From Actinomycetales bacterium (lineage in GTDB: Bacteria; Actinomycetota; Actinomycetes; Actinomycetales; Dermatophilaceae): a DNA stretch of 64,000 nt. The stretch lies in contig JADJVX010000026.1 in the NCBI GenBank assembly GCA_016710385.1, positions 258,179 through 322,178 on the forward strand, in the 5' to 3' direction. The position numbers and the translations under genes are program-made. The notes under the pieces were generated by a model. The model searched no databases. It saw only the letters and a list, made by a program, of their open reading frames with translations, and was not told where the DNA came from. Shown here piece by piece: positions 25,895 through 35,250 of this stretch. The number at the start of each line of letters is the position of its first letter. The stretch's first letter is position 1.

Positions 25895-27127
25895 CTAGCC
25901 AGTATGCCGTGCGGTGACGTCGAGGGCCGTCGCGATGGGCACGCCGGGACGGTAGGCCAGGTGCAGGTAGCTCGGCGCATCGAGCACCGCCAGCTGCGCC
26001 GGCTCACCGACCGCCACCCGCACGTCCAGCCCGAGCGAGGCACCCGAGCCGGCGGTCGCGGCATACAGGGCCTCCGCCGGTGTCATCCGCAGCTCGCGCA
26101 CCGCGAGCGCGACGACGAAGGGCATCGACGACGAATAGCAGGTGCCCGGGTTGCAATCGCTCGCCAGCGCCACCCGCACCCCGGCGCCGAGCAGCCGCCG
26201 CGCGTCGGGATAGGGCATCCGGGTCGAGAACTCCACCCCCGGCAGCAGGGTGGCCACCGTGCCGGTCGCCGCGAGCGCGTCGACGTCGGCAGCGCTCAGA
26301 TAGGTGCAGTGGTCGACGCTCGCCGCGCCGAGCTCGCAGGCCAGGAGCACTCCCGGCCCGGGCCCGAGTTGGTTGCCGTGCACCCGCAGCCCGAGCCCCG
26401 CGGCCCGCCCGGCGAGCAGGATCGCGCGCGCCTCGTCCGCGGTGAAGGCATGCGGCGAGTGCGGTTCACAAAAGACGTCGAGGTATGCCGGCCGGCCGGC
26501 TGCCCCGGCTGCCGTCACCGCCGCGAGCATCGGTCCCGTGACGAGGTCCACGTATGCCGTTCGGTCCGAGGCGTATTCGCGCGGCACGACGTGCGCGCCG
26601 AGGAACGTCGTGTGCGGGGTCACCTCACGCGCTAGCCGCAACGCCCGCACCTCGTCGGCCACGGTGAGCCCGTAACCACTCTTGATCTCCAGCGTCGTCG
26701 TTCCCTGCGCCCGCGCCTCGGCCACCCGGCGGGCGATGACGGCGCGCAACTGCTCGTCGGTCGCCGCCCGGGTCGCGGCCACCGTCGAGGCGATCCCGCC
26801 CCCGTCGTATGCCGTGCCCGCCATCCGCGCCGCGAACTCGCCGGAGCGATCGCCGGCAAAGACCAGGTGGGTGTGCGAGTCGACGAAGCCGGGGATGACG
26901 GCGCGACCGTCGAGGTCCAGGCGGGTGTCGGCGGCCGGGGCGTCAGCGGCGGGACCGACCCACGCGATGACCCCGTCCTCGACGACGAGGGCAACGTCGT
27001 GCAACACCCCGAGGCGGGTGACATCGGGTGAGCCGTGGTCGCCGCCGCCGTTGCCGCCGGCCGCGTCGAGGGTGACGAGCTCGCCGATGCCGGTGATCAG
27101 GCTGCTCGGGAGGGTCACGGTCGTCAT
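25895..27127 (-). CDS. hutI: Imidazolonepropionase
   Basis: A 410-residue amidohydrolase-superfamily enzyme. Metal and substrate residues are visible: PGFVDSHTHLVFAGDRSGEF (HxH), LEIKSGYGL, FLGAHVVPREY, LRVHGNQLG, DHCTYLS and ALASDCNPGTCYSSSMP. It opens 4-imidazolone-5-propanoate to N-formimidoyl-L-glutamate, the third step of histidine breakdown. The start codon overlaps the hutF stop (ATGA at 27124-27127). Five copies of the GTATGCC word fall within the gene, in frames giving Tyr-Ala and similar pairs. Confidence 0.93.
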   Translation of the reverse strand: MTTVTLPSSLITGIGELVTLDAAGGNGGGDHGSPDVTRLGVLHDVALVVEDGVIAWVGPAADAPAADTRLDLDGRAVIPGFVDSHTHLVFAGDRSGEFAARMAGTAYDGGGIASTVAATRAATDEQLRAVIARRVAEARAQGTTTLEIKSGYGLTVADEVRALRLAREVTPHTTFLGAHVVPREYASDRTAYVDLVTGPMLAAVTAAGAAGRPAYLDVFCEPHSPHAFTADEARAILLAGRAAGLGLRVHGNQLGPGPGVLLACELGAASVDHCTYLSAADVDALAATGTVATLLPGVEFSTRMPYPDARRLLGAGVRVALASDCNPGTCYSSSMPFVVALAVRELRMTPAEALYAATAGSGASLGLDVRVAVGEPAQLAVLDAPSYLHLAYRPGVPIATALDVTARHTG

Positions 27128-28563
27128 GGTCGGCGCCTGTCTGTCTCGGTCATGCCATCCGCGTCAGTGGTGCCGCGGCTGGCATGACCGTGTTGACCAT
27201 CCGCACCCGTCACCGCGGCAATCGCGCGAGCCAACAGGCCACCCACATCGCCGAGCCGGTGTGCACCACCTGAGACGACCGTCTCACCGCCCACGACGAC
27301 GGTCGTCACATCAGCCGCGCTCGCGGCATACGGGATCTGGTCCGGCAGGCACCCAGCGGTGCGCGCCGAGCCCAGCCCGACCGTGACGAAATCCGCGAGG
27401 GCTCCGACCTCGAGCCGCCCGCCGTCGTCCCAGCCGAGGCTGCGATAGCCGGCGGAGGTGCCCGCCTGCAGGAGCTCGGCCGGCGAGAACCGTCCGCGGC
27501 GGCCGGAGATCAGGCGCTCGTGGGATTCCAGGCCGCGCAGCTCCTCGAAGGGGTCGACGACCGCGTGTTGATCCGACCCCAGCGCCAGGGCAGCGCCTGC
27601 GTCGGCGAGCGCTCGGGCCGGGCCGATGCCGTCGGCGAGGTCGCGTTCGGTCGTCGGACAGAAGCACGCGACGGTCTCGGTCTGCCCGAGGGCGGCGATG
27701 TCGGTCGGGGTGAGGTGGGTGGCGTGGACGACAGTCGTGCCGGGGCCGAGGGCAGCCTCGGCGGCGAGCAGCTCGGTGGGCGTGCAGCCGTAGTGGTCCG
27801 CGCACGCGACATTCTCGGCGGGCTGCTCGGACAGGTGGATATGCAGGGGCATTCTGCGATCGCGGGCGACGTCGGCGACCGCACCCAGCGCACCCTTCGG
27901 CACGGCCCGCACGGAGTGCGCCGCGACCCCGAGCCGGACCCGGTTGGGCCCACGCGTGTCGGGGTAGCACTCGATCCAGTCCCAGCGCGCGTCGGCCCGG
28001 TGCGCCCACGCTGCGACGTCGCCGTCTCCGAACCGCCGCTGTTCCGGGGCTAGTGGTTCGTGCCCCGCGCCGGCCAGTCCGCCCGCGAGGTAGCACGTGT
28101 CCAGGAGAGTGAGCCGGATGCCGGCATCGGCTGCCGCCTGCACGAGTGCGCGCCCCATCGCATTGGGGTCCTCGTATGCCGTGCCGTCCGGCCGGTGGTG
28201 GACGTAGTGGAACTCGCCCACGACGGTGTATCCGGCCAACACCATTTCCGCGTAGACCGACCGCGCCAGGTCCAGGTAGAGCGCCGGCGTGAGGCGAGCC
28301 GCGACGGCATACATGGCCTGCCGCCAGGTCCAGAAGGTGCCGCCGCCCCCGTGGGTGCGCCCCCGCAAGGCCCGGTGGAAGGCGTGGCTGTGAGCATTGG
28401 CCAGGCCCGGAAGGGTGACCCCGTCGAGTCGCACGTCGGCCGATTGGGGCACCGCGCAACCGGATTCGATCGCGTGAATCCGGCCGGCCGACACTGTGAT
28501 TCGCACTCCGGGTGCCAAACCAGTTGGCAGCGAAGCGTATTCACACCACCAGGAACGGCTCAT
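27124..28563 (-). CDS. hutF: Formimidoylglutamate deiminase
   Basis: A 479-residue amidohydrolase with NAHSHAFHRALRGRTHGGGG (HxH plus the HutF-specific Arg/Gly loop), FWTWRQAMYAVAARLTP, GEFHYVHH, HIHLSEQPAEN, VVHATHLTPTD and GSDQHAVVDPFEELRGLE. These are characteristic of HutF, which deiminates N-formimidoylglutamate to N-formylglutamate and ammonia. This sets the five-step route, in which an N-formylglutamate amidohydrolase (HutG) must follow. It is coupled by ATGA overlaps to both neighbours, the M20 hydrolase upstream and hutI downstream. Confidence 0.9.
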   Translation of the reverse strand: MSRSWWCEYASLPTGLAPGVRITVSAGRIHAIESGCAVPQSADVRLDGVTLPGLANAHSHAFHRALRGRTHGGGGTFWTWRQAMYAVAARLTPALYLDLARSVYAEMVLAGYTVVGEFHYVHHRPDGTAYEDPNAMGRALVQAAADAGIRLTLLDTCYLAGGLAGAGHEPLAPEQRRFGDGDVAAWAHRADARWDWIECYPDTRGPNRVRLGVAAHSVRAVPKGALGAVADVARDRRMPLHIHLSEQPAENVACADHYGCTPTELLAAEAALGPGTTVVHATHLTPTDIAALGQTETVACFCPTTERDLADGIGPARALADAGAALALGSDQHAVVDPFEELRGLESHERLISGRRGRFSPAELLQAGTSAGYRSLGWDDGGRLEVGALADFVTVGLGSARTAGCLPDQIPYAASAADVTTVVVGGETVVSGGAHRLGDVGGLLARAIAAVTGADGQHGHASRGTTDADGMTETDRRRP

Positions 28564-29783
28564 CCGGCCAACTCACGCACGACCGTGGCCAGCGCGGCCA
28601 CCCCGCGGTCGCAGTCTTGCGGTTCAGCCCATTCGGCCGGCGAATGCGACACCCCGGTGGGGTTGCGCACGAAGAGCATGGCCGTCGGCACCCCGCCGTT
28701 GGCGAGTATTCCGGCGTCGTGGCCGGCCCCCGTCGCCAGCAGCGGCGCCTCGGGCAGCACGGCTCCGATCCGCTCGCGCAAGGCCGCGTCGAAGGGGGTG
28801 GCCGGAGTCCACGAGAGTTCGTTGACGCTGCCCTCGTCCTGCTCGACCTCGGCGCGGATCGCATCGACCAGGCCGCGCACGGCGCCCGCGTCGGCCCCCC
28901 GCGCATCGAGCCAACAAGTGATGTGTTCGGCGATGGCATTGACGGCGTTGGGGCGCGCGACGACCTTGCCGACGGTCGCGAGGCAGCCGGCCTCGCGGGC
29001 GTGCATCCGCGCCGACGCGACGACCGCGGCGAACTGCAGCATCGCGTCGAGCCGATCCTCCAGGCGGGTCGTGCCGGCGTGGTTGGCCTCGCCGAAGAGG
29101 TCGATCTCCCAGCGCCCGTGCGGCCAGATCTCGGTGCCGATTGCGACCGCGCGGGCGGGGTCGATGAGGTCGGGTTCGCCGTCCGGGTCGAGGGCAAGGG
29201 CCAGTCCCTGCTCGACGTGCAGTTCGACGTATGCCGTGACCCGCCGCAGTGCCTCGGGGTCCGGTCCGATCGTGTTGGGCTCCAAGCCGGCGGCTCGCCA
29301 TGCCTCGGCCATCGTCACGCCCTCGGCGTCCGTCAGTGCGGCGGCTCGGCGCGGGTCGAGCGCGCCGGTGAGCAGTCGGGAGCCGGCGCAGGCGATGCCG
29401 AACCGGCCGCCCTCCTCGTCGGCGAAGTTGGCCACCCCAAGGGGCACCCGTGGGCGGAACCCCTGGCGCTGCACGGCATCCACGGCCGCGAAGGAGCTCA
29501 CGACGCCCAGCGGACCGTCGAACGCCCCGCCGTCGGCGACCGAGTCGAGGTGTGACCCGATGACCACCCCGGGGGTCGCATCCGGGTCACCCCACCAGCC
29601 CCATTGATTGCCGGCCCGGTCGACGACGACCTCCATGCCCCGGGCAGCACATTCCCCGGCGAACCATTCGCGCAAGGTGTGGTCCTCGCGGGTCCAGGCG
29701 AACCGTCGATAGCCGCGGGTCGTGGGATCACGGCCGACCAGGCGCAGCGACTCCCACATCCGGTCGAAAGAGGACATCGTCAT
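28560..29783 (-). CDS. M20-family amidohydrolase (allantoate/N-carbamoyl amino acid hydrolase type), probable HutG substitute
   Basis: A 407-residue metallo-amidohydrolase of the HyuC/AllC type: VVIGSHLDSVADGGAFDGPL, NFADEEGGRFGIACAGSRLL, YVELHVEQGLAL, EANHAGTTRL, CWLDARGAD and GAGHDAGILANGGVPTAMLF. Relatives hydrolyse allantoate or N-carbamoyl amino acids. Because it is sandwiched between hutU and hutF with ATGA coupling, and no HutG-type gene is present here, I infer that it hydrolyses N-formyl-L-glutamate to glutamate and formate. Start ATG 29783 is chosen for the GGGAGG upstream. A 16-base-pair hairpin lies just before it. Confidence 0.82.
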   Translation of the reverse strand: MTMSSFDRMWESLRLVGRDPTTRGYRRFAWTREDHTLREWFAGECAARGMEVVVDRAGNQWGWWGDPDATPGVVIGSHLDSVADGGAFDGPLGVVSSFAAVDAVQRQGFRPRVPLGVANFADEEGGRFGIACAGSRLLTGALDPRRAAALTDAEGVTMAEAWRAAGLEPNTIGPDPEALRRVTAYVELHVEQGLALALDPDGEPDLIDPARAVAIGTEIWPHGRWEIDLFGEANHAGTTRLEDRLDAMLQFAAVVASARMHAREAGCLATVGKVVARPNAVNAIAEHITCWLDARGADAGAVRGLVDAIRAEVEQDEGSVNELSWTPATPFDAALRERIGAVLPEAPLLATGAGHDAGILANGGVPTAMLFVRNPTGVSHSPAEWAEPQDCDRGVAALATVVRELAG

Positions 29784-29813
29784 GGCGTCAGCCTCCCATC
29801 GCGCGGACCCGAG

Positions 29814-29862
29814 CTGACGCGTTGTGCTGCTTGAGGCGTCAGGAAACAGCACAACGCGTCAG
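29814..29862 (-). repeat. 16-bp perfect inverted repeat between hutU and the M20 gene
   Basis: CTGACGCGTTGTGCTG (29814-29829) and its exact complement CAGCACAACGCGTCAG (29847-29862) flank a 17-base loop. The loop itself and the M20 leader contain further GCGTCAG copies (29836 and 29785). In the hut transcript this would fold about 75 bases after the hutU stop and 31 bases before the M20 start, so it may attenuate or process the mRNA between the two genes. Confidence 0.6.
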
Positions 29863-29934
29863 TCCGGTGGCGACGACCCTGGGCGGAAGGCTGGGCAGAC
29901 GGGTGGGCAGACGGGTGGGCGGACGGCATACCGG

Positions 29935-31590
<1,656 letters not shown>

Positions 31591-31607
31591 GTCAGACTCC
31601 TCTGGGT

Positions 31608-31641
31608 AGAATGGTGTAAGGAACGGGTGTAAAGGTGTATT
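31608..31641. promoter_or_regulatory. Triple GGTGTA direct repeat between hutU and vapB
   Basis: GGTGTA occurs at 31613-31618, 31626-31631 and 31634-31639, bracketed by AGAAT and ATTCT. The cluster is A+T-richer than its surroundings and lies in the short divergent space between hutU (start 31590) and vapB (start 31673). It is a candidate binding site for the VapBC complex or a hut regulator, and an overlapping promoter is likely. Confidence 0.45.
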
Positions 31642-31672
31642 CTGAGTGTGAATCGAGGCATGGGAGCTGGGC

Positions 31673-31936
31673 ATGGCGCTGAACATCAAGAACGAGCGGG
31701 TATGCCGGCTGGCCAAGCAAGCGGCCGAACTCACCGGTCGCAGCCAGGTCAGCGTGCTAGAGGAGGCGTTGGAGGCATACCTGGCCGAGGCCGAGAGAGA
31801 CCAGGTTCGCGCGAGGCGCATGCAGGCAGCCGAGGAGTTCATCAAGGACATCACCGGCACCGTGTCGGAGCAGGAGCGAGCCGAGCTTCGCCGCGCCATG
31901 CAGGACCTGTACGACGAGAACGGCCTGCCGCGGTGA
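31673..31936 (+). CDS. vapB: VapB-type antitoxin (Rv0623-like)
   Basis: An 87-residue protein. MALNIKNERVCRLAKQAAEL with GRSQVSVLEEALEAYLAEAE is the ribbon-helix-helix-like DNA-binding start typical of actinobacterial Rv0623-type VapB antitoxins, followed by an Arg/Glu-rich helical tail that would wrap the toxin. GGGAG precedes the start. Its stop overlaps the toxin start (GTGA), the classic vapBC arrangement. It sits inside the histidine cluster but on the opposite strand. Two GTATGCC words (31700 and 31774) lie in it, so it does not look newly arrived. Confidence 0.85.
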   Translation: MALNIKNERVCRLAKQAAELTGRSQVSVLEEALEAYLAEAERDQVRARRMQAAEEFIKDITGTVSEQERAELRRAMQDLYDENGLPR

Positions 31937-32346
31937 TCCTGGACAGCTCGGCACTGATCGCCATCGTCGCCGACGAGCCGGAGCAGCCCAGCTATACCCG
32001 AGCCATCGCGGCCGCCGATCGAGTTCGCATCTCGGCCGCGACGCTGGTCGAGGTGTTCTCGGTGCTCGACCGCCGCCCAGATCCCGCCCACTCGCGCAGG
32101 TTGGACCGGCTGCTGGCCCAGCAGCATGTGGTGGTGGAGCCGTTCACCGAGCCGCAGTCGCGGATCGCGCGAGAGGCCTATCGCGACTTCGGCCGGGGTT
32201 CGGGCCATCCGGCAGGACTCAATCTCGGTGACTGCTTCGCGTATGCCCTGGCCAAGGATGCCGACGAACCGTTGCTCTACAAGGGCAATGGCTTCGGGCA
32301 CACCGACGTCCGCTCGGTCTTCCCGGGCGGTCGGGTGCCGGGCTGA
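31933..32346 (+). CDS. vapC: VapC toxin (PIN-domain ribonuclease)
   Basis: A 137-residue PIN-domain protein starting at GTG 31933. The acidic metal-binding residues are in place: Asp4 in MILDSSALIAIV, Glu40 in ATLVEVFSVL, the Asp in NLGDCFAYALAKDADEPLLY, and the late Asp in GFGHTDVRSVF. VapC toxins cleave specific RNAs (tRNA or rRNA) when freed from VapB. The start overlaps the vapB stop. The gene ends 26 bases from the convergent hutH stop. Target RNA cannot be predicted. Confidence 0.88.
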   Translation: MILDSSALIAIVADEPEQPSYTRAIAAADRVRISAATLVEVFSVLDRRPDPAHSRRLDRLLAQQHVVVEPFTEPQSRIAREAYRDFGRGSGHPAGLNLGDCFAYALAKDADEPLLYKGNGFGHTDVRSVFPGGRVPG

Positions 32347-32372
32347 CCCTGAGCGGCTGCACCTGGTGGTGT

Positions 32373-33914
32373 TCACTGCAGCGGCCCGGTGACCGCTTCG
32401 ACGGCGGCCAGCAGGCCACCGGAGGCGGTGAGCTCCACGGCATACCCGATCTCGGGGGCGAGGAAGCGGTCGCCGCCCGGGCCGGGCCACCCTGCGGCGC
32501 GGAGCGCGGCGACGACCGCTCCGGTCGCGGGCGCGGGCTGGAGGGGGGCGCGCAGCTCGATGCCCCGTGCTGCGGTGAGGATTTCGATGGCGAGCACCCG
32601 GGTGAGTCCGTCGACGCTGCGGCGCAGCTTGCGCCCGGCCGACCAGCCCATCGAGACGTGGTCTTCCTGCATCGCCGATGACGGGATCGAGTCGACGCTC
32701 GCCGGGGCCGCGAGGCGCTTGAGCTCGGAGACGATCGCTGCCTGGGTGTATTGCGCGATCATGTGCCCGCTGTCGACGCCCGGGTCGTCGGCGAGGAAGG
32801 GCGGCAGCCCGTTGTTGCGCGCCTTGTCCAGGAAGCGGTCGGTGCGGCGTTCGCTCATGCTCGCGACATCGGCGGCGACGATGGCGAGGAAGTCCAGCAC
32901 GTAGGCGACCGGCGCACCGTGGAAGTTGCCATTGGACTCGACCCGGCCGTCGAGGGTGACGACGGGGTTGTCGATGGCGGCGGCGAGCTCCCAGCCGGCG
33001 ACCTGGGCCGCATGGGTGAGGGTGTCCCGAGCGGCGCCGGTGACCTGCGGTGCGCAGCGCAGCGAGTAGGCGTCCTGCACGCGGGGGCAGTCGTCGGTGT
33101 CGTGTGACATCCGAATCGGACTGTGCGCCATCACCTTTCGGATGTTGTCAGCCGAAATCGCCTGTCCTGGTTGGGGTCTGAGCGCCTGAAGGTCGGCGGC
33201 GAAGACGTGATCGGTGCCGAGCAGCCCCTCGACACTCATCGCGGTCGCGATATCGGCGGTGCGCAACAGCATTCGCAGGTCGGCGATCGCCAAGCAGAGC
33301 ATCCCGAGCATGCCGTCGGTGCCGTTGATGAGGGCCAGTCCCTCCTTCTCGGCCAACACCACAGCAGGTATGCCGTGCTCGGCCAGGGCCGTGGCGGCGT
33401 CGGTGCGGGAGCCGTCGGCACGGCATACCGGACCCTCTCCCATGGCTGCGAGGGCGCAATGGGCCAGCGGGGCCAGATCCCCGGAGCAGCCGAGCGAGCC
33501 GTATTCGTGGACGACCGGTGTGATGCCCGCGTTGAGCATGCCCTGATAGGTGCGAGCGATCTCGGGGCGCACGCCGGTGCGGCCGGTCGCGAGGGTGGCC
33601 AAGCGCAGCAGCATGAGGGCCCGCACCACCTCGCGCTCGACCTCCGGGCCGCTGCCGGCCGCATGCGACCGGACCAGCGAGCGCTGCAGCTGGGCGCGCA
33701 TGGCGACCGGAATGTGCCGGGTGGCCAACGCTCCGAAGCCGGTCGAGACGCCGTAGTGCGGCTCGGTGTCGTCGGCGAGCGCGTCGATGATCGACCGGCT
33801 GGCCGCGATGCGATCCCAGGCGGCCTCGGCGATCTGCACTGGGGCACCCGCGCGTGCGACGGCGACGACCTCGTCGATGGTGAGCGGGCCGGAGCCGAGG
33901 ACAACTGTGCGCAT
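32373..33914 (-). CDS. hutH: Histidine ammonia-lyase
   Basis: A 513-residue member of the aromatic amino acid lyase family: HYGVSTGFGALATRHIP (catalytic Tyr loop), the cofactor loop YGSLGCSGDLAPLAH, GLALINGTDGMLGM, DCPRVQDAYSLRCAPQV and SSAMQEDHVSMGWSAGRKL. The MIO electrophile here would form from Cys-Ser-Gly instead of Ala-Ser-Gly. It deaminates L-histidine to trans-urocanate, the first hut step. It is separated from hutU by the oppositely oriented vapBC pair, so it is probably transcribed on its own from the region shared with the IclR gene. The start at ATG 33914 has only a weak ribosome binding site. Confidence 0.94.
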   Translation of the reverse strand: MRTVVLGSGPLTIDEVVAVARAGAPVQIAEAAWDRIAASRSIIDALADDTEPHYGVSTGFGALATRHIPVAMRAQLQRSLVRSHAAGSGPEVEREVVRALMLLRLATLATGRTGVRPEIARTYQGMLNAGITPVVHEYGSLGCSGDLAPLAHCALAAMGEGPVCRADGSRTDAATALAEHGIPAVVLAEKEGLALINGTDGMLGMLCLAIADLRMLLRTADIATAMSVEGLLGTDHVFAADLQALRPQPGQAISADNIRKVMAHSPIRMSHDTDDCPRVQDAYSLRCAPQVTGAARDTLTHAAQVAGWELAAAIDNPVVTLDGRVESNGNFHGAPVAYVLDFLAIVAADVASMSERRTDRFLDKARNNGLPPFLADDPGVDSGHMIAQYTQAAIVSELKRLAAPASVDSIPSSAMQEDHVSMGWSAGRKLRRSVDGLTRVLAIEILTAARGIELRAPLQPAPATGAVVAALRAAGWPGPGGDRFLAPEIGYAVELTASGGLLAAVEAVTGPLQ

Positions 33915-33969
33915 AGGCCTATTGACGCAAGCCGGAGCGCCCGCGCGCCACCCCCGCGCGACCCGGCGT

Positions 33970-33985
33970 GTCCCAAATATGGGAC
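33970..33985. promoter_or_regulatory. Candidate IclR-family operator between hutH and its regulator
   Basis: The perfect palindrome GTCCCA-AATA-TGGGAC lies midway in the 95-base gap between divergent hutH and iclR-type genes. Its size and A+T-rich centre resemble known IclR-family sites, and the position allows control of both genes. Confidence 0.6.
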
Positions 33986-34009
33986 TCGCCGACCCCAGAG
34001 GACGGTGGC

Positions 34010-34771
34010 ATGCTGGCCGGCGTGGATGCCAGCCCCGCCGTCGGTCACGCCCTCGACGTGCTGCGGCTGCTGGCCCGGCATACCGAGCCCTTGCCGGCTG
34101 CGCGCATCGCGAGCGAACTCGGGTTGCCCCGATCAAGCGCCTACCGGATCCTCGCAACACTCACCGACCGCGGCTTCGTCAGCCACGTGCGGGAGTCGGG
34201 GCGCTATGCGCTCGGCGCGGCGGCCTACGAGTTGGGCTGGGCCTATCAACGCCAGGCACCGCTGCAGCGGACCGCCGCCCCGTTGCTGGCCCGGCTGGTC
34301 GATGTGACGACCCACAACGCGCACCTGGCGGTCATGCACGGCCGCGACGTCCTCTATGTCGTCGAGGAGCGCGCCGCCGGCCGGCCCCGCCTGGTCACCG
34401 ATGTCGGCGTGCGCCTGCCGGCCGAGCTCACCGCCAGCGGCCTGGCCATGCTCGCGCGCCTATCGGCCGCCCAGGTGCGGGCCCTCTATCCGCGCCCCGA
34501 TCTCCTGGTCAGCCGCGAGGGGCACGGCCCCCGCTCGCTTGCCGCTCTCCGTCGCCAACTCGTCGAGACGAGGGCCAGAGGGTATGCCGTGGAAGACGGC
34601 ACCGTGACGCCCGGCTTGGCGTCGGTGGCGGTTGCGGTCCTCGACCATGCCGGGCACCCGATAGCCGGCGTCGCGGTGACCTATCCCGAGGTGGAGCGCG
34701 ACCGCGAGCCGGCGCTGGCCGAGCAGGTGCGCCGGGTTGCGGCCGCACTCTCGGCCCGTCTGGCCCGGTGA
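34010..34771 (+). CDS. IclR-family regulator, probable hut regulator
   Basis: A 253-residue IclR-type protein: winged helix at about residues 8-65 (GHALDVLRLLARHTEPLPAA, SELGLPRSSAYRILATLTDR) and effector domain beyond, with VVEERAAGRPRLVTDVGVRL, LTASGLAMLA and a C-terminal VAVAVLDHAGHPIAGVAVTY. Start ATG 34010 is preferred over the upstream GTG 33968, which lies next to the palindrome. Its divergent position to hutH suggests it senses a histidine-pathway metabolite; an IclR-type protein, HutR, controls hut genes in Corynebacterium glutamicum. Activator or repressor role is not evident. Confidence 0.85.
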   Translation: MLAGVDASPAVGHALDVLRLLARHTEPLPAARIASELGLPRSSAYRILATLTDRGFVSHVRESGRYALGAAAYELGWAYQRQAPLQRTAAPLLARLVDVTTHNAHLAVMHGRDVLYVVEERAAGRPRLVTDVGVRLPAELTASGLAMLARLSAAQVRALYPRPDLLVSREGHGPRSLAALRRQLVETRARGYAVEDGTVTPGLASVAVAVLDHAGHPIAGVAVTYPEVERDREPALAEQVRRVAAALSARLAR

Positions 34772-34791
34772 GCCGTCTAGGGTTGGCGGCC

Positions 34792-35250
34792 ATGGCTGCG
34801 ATCTCCGACCTCGACGCCCTCCTTGCCGGGTTGGCTCCGCGGCTGCGACCGGGCCGCTATGTCTTCGTGACCCTCCCCGCGGACGAGCCGATCAAGGCCA
34901 CCTGGCGGCCGGTCATGACCTTCCTCGAGGACGAGGGCCGCACCGTCATCCTCGAAGCCAAGGTCGCCAAGGCAGCCGCACTCGATGCTTCAGCCAAGAT
35001 GGCCTGGATCACCCTCGACGTGCACAGCGACCTGGAAGCCGTGGGCCTCACCGCCGCGGTCAGTGGGGCGCTGGCCGAGGCCGGCATCAGCTGCAACGTC
35101 GTGGCGGGGGCCTACCACGACCACCTCTTCGTCGCCGCCCGCGCGGCAGACCGGGCGGTGGCCGTCCTGCAGGCACTGGCCACCCGCCCGGTCCACGTCT
35201 CACGTCATGCCGCGGCGCCGGCCGAGGCAGCCGCACCGGCCGAGGACTGA
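34792..35250 (+). CDS. ACT-domain protein
   Basis: A 152-residue protein with two ACT-like halves: ISDLDALLAGLAPRLRPGRY-VFVTL in the first and AWITLDVHSDLEAVGLTAAV, AEAGISCNVVAGAYHDHLFV in the second. The second half is the classic beta-alpha-beta regulatory fold that binds amino acids. Proteins of this kind (formerly DUF2241) are common and poorly characterised; some relate to amino acid sensing. It begins 20 bases after the IclR gene, so the two may be co-transcribed. Its last 46 bases overlap, tail to tail, the end of the flotillin gene on the other strand. Confidence 0.75.
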   Translation: MAAISDLDALLAGLAPRLRPGRYVFVTLPADEPIKATWRPVMTFLEDEGRTVILEAKVAKAAALDASAKMAWITLDVHSDLEAVGLTAAVSGALAEAGISCNVVAGAYHDHLFVAARAADRAVAVLQALATRPVHVSRHAAAPAEAAAPAED

